Below, in pieces: positions 45,978 to 53,779 of a DNA stretch of 64,000 bases (positions are counted from its first letter, which is position 1; each line of letters opens with the position of its first letter). The notes below the pieces were generated by a model. That model did not search any database and was not told the DNA's origin. It saw nothing but the letters and a program-made list of their open reading frames with translations. A program made the translations under genes and the position numbers. Source of the DNA: Fusobacterium ulcerans ATCC 49185 (GTDB lineage: Bacteria > Fusobacteriota > Fusobacteriia > Fusobacteriales > Fusobacteriaceae); assembly GCF_900683735.1 (NCBI RefSeq), contig NZ_LR215979.1, forward strand, positions 1,302,001 through 1,366,000, read 5' to 3'.

Positions 45978-47075
45978 ATGAGTATCAATAATATTATTAT
46001 CTATTTAATGATATTTTTTATGTTAGTTGGTGCTGTTGACAGACTATTAGGGAACAAATTTGGTTATGGGAAAAAATTTGAAGAGGGAATAATGGCTATT
46101 GGGACACTCTCATTAGCTATGCTGGGAATAATATCCCTTTCTCCCTTGATTGCTTCTGCTTTAAAACCTATTATTACACCACTGTATAAATTGATAGGTG
46201 CTGATCCTGCAATGTTTGCTGGAACTATTTTAGCTAATGATATGGGAGGTTATTCACTAAGTACAGAACTTGCTCTATCTCAAGAGGCTGGACTTTTTGG
46301 AGGATTATTCCTTGCTGCTACTATGGGAGCTACTCTTTCTTTTACTATTCCAGTAGCTATGGGGATAATAAATAAAGATGATGAAAAATATCTCTCTAAA
46401 GGTATTATGGCTGGACTTTCTACCATTCCTATTGGATGTTTTTTTGGAGGACTGATAGCAGGGTTTAGTTTTAAAATGCTTGTACTGAATTTAATACCTA
46501 CTATTATTTTTACTTTCTTTATATGTACAGCACTTCTTAAATATCCGAAAGCTGTCTCTAAATCATTTTCTCTTTTTTCTAAAGTGATGTTTATAGCTAT
46601 AACTATTGGACTCGCATTACAGATAATAGAAACTCTTACTGGAAAAATATTGGTTCAGGGAATGATTCCTGCTCTTGAAGCGGTTAAGATAATATGTAAA
46701 ATAGGAATGACTCTGGCAGGTGCTTTCCCAATGGTGTATTTTATAACAAAAGTTTTTAAACAGCCTTTAGTGAAATTAGGAAAGATTTTTGGAATAAACG
46801 AGAATTCTACTGCTGGAATTATTGCTTGTCTTGCTCATAATATTCCCATGTACAATATATTAAAAGATATGGATGAAAGAGGAAAAATAATAAATATAGC
46901 TTTCTCCGTCAGTGGTGCTTTTGTTTTGGGAAGCCATCTTGGATTTACTGCTGGAGTTGATACTGCTCTTGTATTTCCTGTCATAGCTGCTAAGCTAATC
47001 GGAGGAATCTCAGCTATGTTTGTAGCAAATTTCATATATAACAAAGATTTTAAAAATTCTAAAAAATTAAATTAA
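45978..47075 (+). CDS. eutH: Ethanolamine transporter EutH-like protein
   Basis: A 365-residue polytopic membrane protein with the EutH pattern: FEEGIMAIGTLSLAMLGIISLSPLI, DPAMFAGTILANDMGGYSLSTELA, MGATLSFTIPVAMGII, GLSTIPIGCFFGGL and CLAHNIPMYNILKDM. EutH facilitates ethanolamine entry. No other eut gene is in the window, so it either serves a distant eut cluster or moves a related amine. GAGGAG precedes the start. Confidence 0.92.
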   Translation: MSINNIIIYLMIFFMLVGAVDRLLGNKFGYGKKFEEGIMAIGTLSLAMLGIISLSPLIASALKPIITPLYKLIGADPAMFAGTILANDMGGYSLSTELALSQEAGLFGGLFLAATMGATLSFTIPVAMGIINKDDEKYLSKGIMAGLSTIPIGCFFGGLIAGFSFKMLVLNLIPTIIFTFFICTALLKYPKAVSKSFSLFSKVMFIAITIGLALQIIETLTGKILVQGMIPALEAVKIICKIGMTLAGAFPMVYFITKVFKQPLVKLGKIFGINENSTAGIIACLAHNIPMYNILKDMDERGKIINIAFSVSGAFVLGSHLGFTAGVDTALVFPVIAAKLIGGISAMFVANFIYNKDFKNSKKLN

Positions 47076-47077
47076 TC

Positions 47078-47122
47078 AAAAAGCCAGTCAAATTGAGCTC
47101 TCTCAATAAAGACTGGCTTTTA
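47078..47122. terminator. Bidirectional terminator
   Basis: AAAAAGCCAGTC (47078-47089) pairs with GACTGGCTTTT (47111-47121), with ATTGAG/CTCAAT inside. It lies between convergent genes and closes the leftward effector block. Confidence 0.88.
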
Positions 47123-47123
47123 A

Positions 47124-48650
47124 TTATCTCATTCTACCACCATAGATAACTTTCTTAATGGCTTTCTTTTTTACTTTGTCATTCTCTGATATTGTTTCTT
47201 CCTCTGTATTATTATTCTCTTTTAATATGTAGACTTTCATTGGTTCACTTCCTAATATATCTCCTAGTTCATTGATATTATTGTATTTTCCTATTCTTAT
47301 TTCTCCAATGTATTTTCCACTTTCTGCTGCATCTTTTTCATAGTAAATCTTTTCATATCCTTCATCTTTAATTAATTTTATATTTTCCTTTGCTGGAGAT
47401 AAATATCTAAAATTCCATGGAGATTTTGCCAAAAATAATGAAGTAAATCTATTAAAATGTTCTTTCATATTAAATTTTTTTAGTTTTTCTTCTGTTATTT
47501 CATATTTATCTCCACTTTTGCTTAATGTGCCTTCTGTTACCATTCTATCAGCTTTTTCTTTAAACAAAGTTTTCAAAGAATTTCTTGAAAATTCCTCTCT
47601 TATCTTTCCTTTTGTTATATTCCCCTCATCATCTATAAAAATTAAAAAGTCATTTATTCCATGTGCTGAACTAAGTTTTTTTAATGGATTGCCAGGTGTA
47701 TCCTGATCAACTACAACTGATTTTCCAATGATATTTTTTATTATTGGTACAGTATCCATTGACATAAAATAATTTGTAATATTATTACCAGTGATTATTT
47801 CCAAGTTCATGTTATGAGTACCATTATATAAGTTCAGTAATTTTTCTTTGGCTTCAGAATATTTTTTCTCCTCCATATTTTTTAAATATTCTTTTATGTT
47901 TAATAGATGACCTCTTACATCACTAGTAACACCTATTCTTACAAGATTTACTTCTAAATATTGACTCATTAAAGAAGTAAACAATTTATTAAATGCATTT
48001 TTCTCTACACCTAAACCATTCCAAGTTTTTGTTATATGTCTATTTCCAGAATATACAGATGTAAATTGAGATAACGCTCCTCCTAAGCTGTGTCCTGTAA
48101 TATGTATATCACATCCTGTTCCATAGTTTGCTTTAATATACTCATAAAACATAAATGCTTCTATTACCATAGAGTCAAACTTTTCAATATATATATCAAA
48201 ATTAGTAAGCCAGTCATTGATTTGTGTAAATTCAGTCCCTCTAAAAGCTATCATAATATCTTTTCCTTTTTTAAAGGCACAAGCAAAGAACCCAGAATCA
48301 TGTTTTGCATTATCAAATTTCAAAAAATCTTTTACTATCTGCTTTCCATCTGCAGCATATAGTAATTCCCAATTTTTAAAAAGACTTTCAAAGATTGGCT
48401 TAACTCTTTCTCCTTTCTTTAATTTTTTATCAACTAAACCATATGTCAATAAAAGTCTTTTATCTTCTCCATTATATATAAGCTCCTCATCAATTATAAC
48501 AGGTTCTGGAATATTATTTATTTTTAAGGTTTTCCAATTTAGAGAATCTAAAATTAAACTTATTACTTTTTTGTCAACTTTTAAAGACATTCCTTGCCAG
48601 TCCAAATAACTTACTTGGCTAAATAAAGCATATTCTATATCTTTTAACAT
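47124..48650 (-). CDS. Class 3 lipase, probable injected lipase effector
   Basis: A 508-residue alpha/beta hydrolase. The lipase_3 core is FACAFKKGKDIMIAFRGTEFTQINDWLTNFDIYIE (residues about 121-156) and DIHITGHSLGGALSQF (181-196, nucleophile Ser188). A later SSAHGINDFL may hold the catalytic His. No signal peptide is present, so secretion would need a special route. The start at 48650 lies behind GGAGGAAAAG. The last gene of the block, it follows two lipoprotein genes, an arrangement like Tle lipase effectors with periplasmic lipoprotein immunity. The effector role is inferred. Confidence 0.8.
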   Translation of the reverse strand: MLKDIEYALFSQVSYLDWQGMSLKVDKKVISLILDSLNWKTLKINNIPEPVIIDEELIYNGEDKRLLLTYGLVDKKLKKGERVKPIFESLFKNWELLYAADGKQIVKDFLKFDNAKHDSGFFACAFKKGKDIMIAFRGTEFTQINDWLTNFDIYIEKFDSMVIEAFMFYEYIKANYGTGCDIHITGHSLGGALSQFTSVYSGNRHITKTWNGLGVEKNAFNKLFTSLMSQYLEVNLVRIGVTSDVRGHLLNIKEYLKNMEEKKYSEAKEKLLNLYNGTHNMNLEIITGNNITNYFMSMDTVPIIKNIIGKSVVVDQDTPGNPLKKLSSAHGINDFLIFIDDEGNITKGKIREEFSRNSLKTLFKEKADRMVTEGTLSKSGDKYEITEEKLKKFNMKEHFNRFTSLFLAKSPWNFRYLSPAKENIKLIKDEGYEKIYYEKDAAESGKYIGEIRIGKYNNINELGDILGSEPMKVYILKENNNTEEETISENDKVKKKAIKKVIYGGRMR

Positions 48651-48686
48651 CTTTTCCTCCATATGTTTAAATATATTTTGTTTTTA

Positions 48687-49610
48687 TTAGTTTTCTTTTT
48701 CTTCAACAGCTACAATCTTACCATCTTCATCAAGTTCTACTATTTCTATTTTTATATTTTTTTGCTCTTCATATTCCAATAACTTTTCTTCACTTTTAAA
48801 ATATATTTTTATAGTTTTTATTTTTTCTTTATAAGGAATTTCACTATAAAAATTATTTATTAATACTATTTTTTCTTCTTCAGTTATTTTTTGATTATCT
48901 TTGATTTTCATTAATATATCTTTTATCTCTTCTTTATTTTTAAAAGGTTTGAAAACACTTTCTTCCACAAATTTATAATTATTGAAAAAACTATCATTTC
49001 TCATATAAACAAATAATGCTGTTTTAATATTCAGTTCTTTATACATAAATTCTGCTAATTCATAAACTTTTCTTTTATATTCTTCATCATCTATTTTATC
49101 TACATCATCCACAAAAACATTTACTAGAGTATTCCATGCTTCAAATTTTTCTTCATCTTCTAAATTTTCCCCTTTATATTTTTTCCAGCTCTCAAAACCT
49201 CTATCTGAAAAAGATATATTATTTTGAAAAGTTGTTTTTTCTCCAAATAGCTCTTTTATCTTTTCCTTAATTGGTTCATTCATCTCTAGCCTCTTAAATA
49301 TTTTCTCATAACTATATATTTCTCCATATACATTTATATTATCACTAAAAGCTACTTCCAGTCCTCCAGGATAATTTATTGCTGCCAATCGATCACTATA
49401 TATTATACCTCTATATCTTATACTAGTTAAAAGATCTATTTTGTAATCCAGTCCATAGATGAAATAGAAATTCTCATCTGGATATGCTTCTTTAAAGACT
49501 TTTAATACCTTTCTATTTTGACTTCCTGTAATAGTTCTTAAACTTGTACAGTTGTATATAAATCCTATTGTAATTAATAATATTATTAATATTTTGATTA
49601 TTTTTTTCAT
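48687..49610 (-). CDS. Lipoprotein, tandem paralogue 2 (possible immunity protein)
   Basis: A 307-residue lipoprotein with signal segment KIIKILIILLITIGFIYNC (lipobox IYNC, Cys21). The mature part has FYFIYGLDYKIDL, AAINYPGGLEVAF and a helical C-terminal half rich in Lys/Glu. It is a clear duplicate of the gene at 49641-50504: the first ~110 residues are nearly identical, while the C-terminal half diverges. Family not recognised. Position next to a lipase suggests immunity in the periplasm. AGGAGG precedes the ATG. Confidence 0.75.
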   Translation of the reverse strand: MKKIIKILIILLITIGFIYNCTSLRTITGSQNRKVLKVFKEAYPDENFYFIYGLDYKIDLLTSIRYRGIIYSDRLAAINYPGGLEVAFSDNINVYGEIYSYEKIFKRLEMNEPIKEKIKELFGEKTTFQNNISFSDRGFESWKKYKGENLEDEEKFEAWNTLVNVFVDDVDKIDDEEYKRKVYELAEFMYKELNIKTALFVYMRNDSFFNNYKFVEESVFKPFKNKEEIKDILMKIKDNQKITEEEKIVLINNFYSEIPYKEKIKTIKIYFKSEEKLLEYEEQKNIKIEIVELDEDGKIVAVEEKEN

Positions 49611-49640
49611 CTTTCCTCCTCATATTATTTAATTTAAATT

Positions 49641-50504
49641 TTATTTTGTAAAAATTATATTTTCTTTTTTTAATTCATTTCTTTTAAACTGCAATGTAAA
49701 GTATTTAACATTATCATAATTAGGCAAACTTCTATAAAAGTTATTTATTAGAATTAATTCTTCTTCCCCTGTTATTTCTTCATTATTTTTTATTTTTTCT
49801 AATATAATAGCTACTTCTTCTTTTTTTCTAAATGGTTCAAACACACTATTGTTTACTATTTCATAATTTTTAAAATAAGATTTATCTCTAAAATAAACTT
49901 GTAGTGAAGTTTTAATATTCATTTCATTATATATAAGTTTGCTTAATTCATAGACTTTTTTTCTATATTCGTCTTCATTTTCTTCTATTTTATTTATATC
50001 ATCTACAAAAACATTTACTACAGTATTCCATGCCATTAGTTTCTTTTTATCCTCTAAATTTTTCCCTCTATACTTCTTCCAATACTCATAATCATGAGAT
50101 GCAGAAGATACATTATTCTGAAAAGTTGTTTTTTTTCCAAATAGTTCCCTTATTTTTTCCTTAATGGGCTCATCCATCTCTAGTTTCTTAAATATACTTT
50201 CATAACCATATATTTCTCCATATACATTTATATTATTGCTAAAAGCTACTTCCAGTCCTCCAGGATAATTTATTGCTGCCAATCTATCACTATATACTAT
50301 TCCTCTATATCTTATATTAGTTGAAAGATCTATTTTATAATCCAGTCCATAGATAAAATAGAAATTCTCATCTGGGTATGTTTCTTTAAAATCTTTTAAT
50401 ACCTTTCTATTCTGGCTTCCTGTTATAGTTCTTAAACTTGTACAATTATATATAAATCCTATTGTAATCAATAATATTATTAATATTTTAATTATTTTCT
50501 TCAT
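49641..50504 (-). CDS. Lipoprotein, tandem paralogue 1 (possible immunity protein)
   Basis: A 287-residue paralogue of the next gene downstream, with the same lipobox IYNC and the same VFVDDINKIEENEDEYRKKVYELSKLIYNEMNIKT-type segment. Divergence concentrates after residue ~110, as expected if specificity evolves in the C-terminal half. It is preceded by a conserved 18-residue mini-ORF that ends 11 bp before its ATG. No known domain. Confidence 0.75.
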   Translation of the reverse strand: MKKIIKILIILLITIGFIYNCTSLRTITGSQNRKVLKDFKETYPDENFYFIYGLDYKIDLSTNIRYRGIVYSDRLAAINYPGGLEVAFSNNINVYGEIYGYESIFKKLEMDEPIKEKIRELFGKKTTFQNNVSSASHDYEYWKKYRGKNLEDKKKLMAWNTVVNVFVDDINKIEENEDEYRKKVYELSKLIYNEMNIKTSLQVYFRDKSYFKNYEIVNNSVFEPFRKKEEVAIILEKIKNNEEITGEEELILINNFYRSLPNYDNVKYFTLQFKRNELKKENIIFTK

Positions 50505-50515
50505 CTTTCCCCTTT

Positions 50516-50572
50516 TTAGCTTTTTATATTATAGAAAACTTTTTCATAGCTTTCTATCAAAAAGTTTCCCAT
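50516..50572 (-). CDS. Conserved mini-ORF (MGNFLI peptide), copy 1
   Basis: An 18-codon ORF, MGNFLIESYEKVFYNIKS, lies directly before a lipoprotein gene. Almost the same sequence precedes two other lipoprotein genes (51772 and 58386), so the segment is a repeated 5' leader. The repeated unit may matter as DNA or RNA and not as peptide. Confidence 0.45.
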   Translation of the reverse strand: MGNFLIESYEKVFYNIKS

Positions 50573-50586
50573 AATATTAAAATTTT
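50531..50586 (-). repeat. Repeated leader sequence, copy 1
   Basis: About 54 bp with core ATAGAAAACTTTTTCATAGC and AAAAAGTTTCCCATAATATT on the + strand. It recurs nearly unchanged at 51731-51784 and 58345-58398, each time just before a lipoprotein gene. Confidence 0.85.
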
Positions 50587-50592
50587 CCAAGC

Positions 50593-50757
50593 TTATATTT
50601 TTGAATAAATTGTATGATTTGAAAGGATTTCTTTTATATATTCTCCCTCATTGTTAGGATCAGGAACAATTCTGAATTCTTTTACTGTATCTGCAAATTC
50701 CATCTTTAAATTACTAAGATTACATATTGCTAATAATTCTCTATCAGTTATTTCCAT
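50593..50757 (-). CDS. 54-residue stand-alone copy of the effector N-terminal module
   Basis: The ORF encodes MEITDRELLAICNLSNLKME... and ends YSKI. Its first ~50 residues match the N-terminus of the 1196-residue protein at 53780-57370 (same MEITDRELLAICNLSNLKMEF start, PDPNN and NHTIYS). It is either a truncated relic of a second large effector or a genuine small adaptor. A third version is at 58411-58584. A plausible AGGAGGTAG site is upstream. Confidence 0.6.
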   Translation of the reverse strand: MEITDRELLAICNLSNLKMEFADTVKEFRIVPDPNNEGEYIKEILSNHTIYSKI

Positions 50758-50767
50758 GAACTACCTC

Positions 50768-51703
50768 CTACCAAGTTTCCCAATCAAACTTTATATTATT
50801 TATAGTGTCATATTCCTTTTCTTCTCTATTATCTAACTTTTGTGCTTTTATATATTTGGGAGAATATACTTTAACATAGAGTAATCCTCCAAAAAATCGG
50901 TTGCGATACTCTGCTTTATTTATTGAATTTATTTTATTTAAAATTTCTTTTTTACTCATATCAGCAAATTCTTTATCTCCTGCTTTCATCATTTCTCTTT
51001 TTTTCTTTCTTCTATCATTTTCTGATAAATTTTTAGGAAAATTCTCTAACAACTTTTTAGGATTAGAAATAAGTGCCCTTTCATCTACAATCAAAATATC
51101 CAAATCCACATATTCAAAAGTTCCAGTTTCCTTCATAAATTGAATAAATTCGTAAATTTGTTTCCTATACCATTCCCTCTCTTCATCATTTTCTACCCTT
51201 CCAAATATATATATTCCTCCTGATATTGGAGAATATATTCCCTCTGGATTTCTATCATAACTTTTCTTTCTTTTTTTCATTTCTTCTTCAAAGTCTCTAT
51301 AACTATATGCTCCTTTTACATCTATTACTGCTAAATAGTTCTCACCAAATAACTCTTTTAATTTCTTTCCATAGAATTCGTTAGCTGATTCATTCAATAG
51401 CACTCCTCCATATGTATCTCCACCTTTCATTCCATTGTTCAACTCTACAAATCCTTTTCCCCAATAATAACTGTCGTTTTCTTTTCTTGTTCCTATATAG
51501 CTTTTTGGATATACTACTGCTGCTTCATACCATCTTCTTACATTTCCTGCTCTTTTTCCCATGCCATATATTACAAACTCTTCCCCATATCTTTCTTTTA
51601 AATGTTTTTGTAATACTCTTTCTGCTCTATCTGATTCACTTAGACAGCCTGTTAATATTAAAATAATCATTCCTAATACGCATAATAGTTTTATCTTTCC
51701 CAT
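50768..51703 (-). CDS. Lipoprotein of the RYGEEFVIYGMGKRAG family, copy A
   Basis: A 311-residue lipoprotein (MGKIKLLCVLGMIILILTGC; lipidated Cys20). The core (about residues 30-200) includes RYGEEFVIYGMGKRAGNVRRW, YWGKGFVELNNGMKGGDTYGG and SPISGGIYIFGRVEND. It is almost identical to copies B (57381) and C (58593), while the C-terminal third differs. The frame is open upstream to 51772 through the repeated leader, but GGGAG places the start at 51703. No known domain. Multiple copies beside a putative injected effector suggest immunity proteins. Confidence 0.75.
   Translation of the reverse strand: MGKIKLLCVLGMIILILTGCLSESDRAERVLQKHLKERYGEEFVIYGMGKRAGNVRRWYEAAVVYPKSYIGTRKENDSYYWGKGFVELNNGMKGGDTYGGVLLNESANEFYGKKLKELFGENYLAVIDVKGAYSYRDFEEEMKKRKKSYDRNPEGIYSPISGGIYIFGRVENDEEREWYRKQIYEFIQFMKETGTFEYVDLDILIVDERALISNPKKLLENFPKNLSENDRRKKKREMMKAGDKEFADMSKKEILNKINSINKAEYRNRFFGGLLYVKVYSPKYIKAQKLDNREEKEYDTINNIKFDWETW
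51101..51620 (-). repeat. Near-identical core block, copy A
   Basis: About 520 bp align without any gap to 57714-58233 and to 58941-59460, with only scattered substitutions. Flanking parts of the three genes are much less alike. This indicates recent duplication or gene conversion. Confidence 0.85.
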
Positions 51704-51730
51704 CTTTTCTCCCTTCTTACTCTTAACTTT

Positions 51731-51784
51731 ACAGAAAACTTTTTCATAATCGCTTATCAAAAAGTTTCCCATAATATTAAAATT
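51731..51784 (-). repeat. Repeated leader sequence, copy 2
   Basis: Same leader as at 50531-50586. Here the mini-ORF (MGNFLISDYEKVFCKVK) has lost its stop and reads in frame into lipoprotein copy A. Confidence 0.85.
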
Positions 51785-51806
51785 CTTTCTGCATTTTTGA
51801 ATTTCA

Positions 51807-51855
51807 TATAAAAATACAGTTTAGATTAATTTGCTTACATTCCTCTAAACTGTAT
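51807..51855 (-). terminator. Terminator after the PP2C-like gene
   Basis: ATACAGTTTAGA (51814-51825) pairs perfectly with TCTAAACTGTAT (51844-51855). On the - strand it runs into TTTTTAT. It divides the leftward block into at least two transcripts. Confidence 0.8.
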
Positions 51856-51861
51856 TCAAAT

Positions 51862-53751
51862 TTATTTTTTTATTTTTTTCTCCAATCTTTCTATTATTAC
51901 ATTATATCTTTGTGAAGGCATATAGTCATTATATTTAAGCTTTTTATAATGATTCATAGCTTCCTTATATTTATTTTCAGCTATTTCTTTATTATTTTTA
52001 TCTCTTATGAGCCTGTCGCCATCTAATTCACTCTGTACCCCTCTTAAAAGAATCCCATTCATATTTATTTTTCCTTTAATCATTTCTGTCATTTTAGGAT
52101 CTTTTGATTTTTTTAAAGCTGAAGTATAAAGTTCATACGATTTATAGTATCTAAACTGCTCAAACATTTTATTTCCTTCTTTTAAAAGTGATTCTGCAGT
52201 TGTTGCTTTTACAGGTGTTTTTTTTGGCACAGGAGATTTTTCTGCCTCTACCTTTTCAATTATTTCATCATATATAGCTTTTTGAGTATTCTCCAAAAAG
52301 ATTGGAGCTATTCTTTCATATATTTCCATAGCTTCTTTTTTCATCTGCTGTCTTTTCCTGTTTGTGTTTGCTTTTTGAAGATACAATTCATCAGCTTTCA
52401 ATTTTTCTTCATATGCTGAATTTAAAATTTCAGCAGTGGCTAACTTGTGTTTTACTTCATCTTTTAAGTTGTTGTCTTCTCTCAATTCTAAAGCAAGAAC
52501 ATCAGCAGATTTTAATTCATCAACAACTTTTTGGAACTCCTGATTTTTAAGCATTATATCTGCTGTATTTACACTCTGGGCTGTTTTTTCAGAAATTTTA
52601 GCCTGATTAGAAAAATATTCTAAATCTTTTATTCTTTCTTCATATCTATTTCCTCTGTATTTGCTCAATTCCATATAATTTTCAATACCAGTTTGATAAT
52701 CTTCAAAAGCAGCTCTGTATTTTCTTTCTGCCATCATAGTATCTCCAGATTTTTCTTTTTCTATGGCGAAATTATACATTTTTTCTAATTTTCTATACTG
52801 GATAAATTTCTTTCCTCCAAATAAGATTAATAGTAAAAATAGAATAACAGCCCCAACTTTATATAGTTTTTTATCTACTGTACTAAAGTTCTTTCTGGCA
52901 CTGCTCAGCCATGTCTCAGGCTCTGGGAGAAGAGGAGCAGGTCTGCTTATAAATATTCCACACAATGTATGATTAGATAAGTTCATGTAGCAATTTTTAT
53001 TCATAGATTTTACAAGATTTCCTATCCACTGCCCAACTCTTTGCGATTTGGCAGTATCCTTCTCAATATCATCTTCATCAAGATTTTCCCATGCTCCCTG
53101 AGTCAGAAGAAGTATCTTGTCATTTGGAAGAAGTGTCATTGTTTTAGAAACATTTACAGCTATATTTTTATCAATACCAAATTTATGTGTAAATATATTT
53201 CTATCTTTTCTAAATCTTATCTCATCATATAGTATTTTCTCTGCTTCATACATAAGAAAAGCCAATGTACTATCCTTACTTTTTTTTATTATATAATTAT
53301 CTCTAAGCATCATAAATCTTGCATTTCCAACATTTGCAAATGTTACTTTTGAATAATCTGTAACTGCCATTGCAATTGAACAACTACTGTATTCATCTGT
53401 CATATCGCTATTGCTTATCTGCATCTCTCTATATCTTCTATGTACATGAAGCAGCATTCTTTCTATTTTCTTTCTATCTATAGTAGGATTTTCTATAAAA
53501 GTTTCTATAAGCATTTCTCCAATAAAAGGTGCTATCTTATGTTCAAAGACACCTCCATTATTTCCATCTACTATTATCCAACACCCATATTCCTCTAATT
53601 CAATATATGTAAGATAATCATTATTTACACTTTTATCTCCTCTATCAGAAAGAAAAGATGTTACAAATATGCTCTGATACTTTCTTCCTGAAAGATTCAG
53701 CTGCATAGCCTTTTTTTCTTCATTTTCTTCTTTTATCTTTTCCCTATTCAT
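51862..53751 (-). CDS. Degenerate PP2C phosphatase domain, membrane anchor and TPR-like region
   Basis: A 629-residue protein. Residues about 25-270 follow the PP2C fold: SDRGDKSVNNDY (35-46), IIVDGNNGG (59-67), VTFANVGNARFMML (136-149), ILLLTQGAW (213-221) and SNHTLCGIF (259-267). Asp62 is kept, but the later metal Asp of the SDG motif is Gln218 and the terminal DN is NH, so catalysis is doubtful. A transmembrane helix spans 299-313, and TPR-like helical repeats fill 325-629. PP2C enzymes tune some type VI systems; this one may be a scaffold or regulator. Confidence 0.75.
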   Translation of the reverse strand: MNREKIKEENEEKKAMQLNLSGRKYQSIFVTSFLSDRGDKSVNNDYLTYIELEEYGCWIIVDGNNGGVFEHKIAPFIGEMLIETFIENPTIDRKKIERMLLHVHRRYREMQISNSDMTDEYSSCSIAMAVTDYSKVTFANVGNARFMMLRDNYIIKKSKDSTLAFLMYEAEKILYDEIRFRKDRNIFTHKFGIDKNIAVNVSKTMTLLPNDKILLLTQGAWENLDEDDIEKDTAKSQRVGQWIGNLVKSMNKNCYMNLSNHTLCGIFISRPAPLLPEPETWLSSARKNFSTVDKKLYKVGAVILFLLLILFGGKKFIQYRKLEKMYNFAIEKEKSGDTMMAERKYRAAFEDYQTGIENYMELSKYRGNRYEERIKDLEYFSNQAKISEKTAQSVNTADIMLKNQEFQKVVDELKSADVLALELREDNNLKDEVKHKLATAEILNSAYEEKLKADELYLQKANTNRKRQQMKKEAMEIYERIAPIFLENTQKAIYDEIIEKVEAEKSPVPKKTPVKATTAESLLKEGNKMFEQFRYYKSYELYTSALKKSKDPKMTEMIKGKINMNGILLRGVQSELDGDRLIRDKNNKEIAENKYKEAMNHYKKLKYNDYMPSQRYNVIIERLEKKIKK

Positions 53752-53779
53752 GTAATAACCTCATTCTTTATTTTTTATT

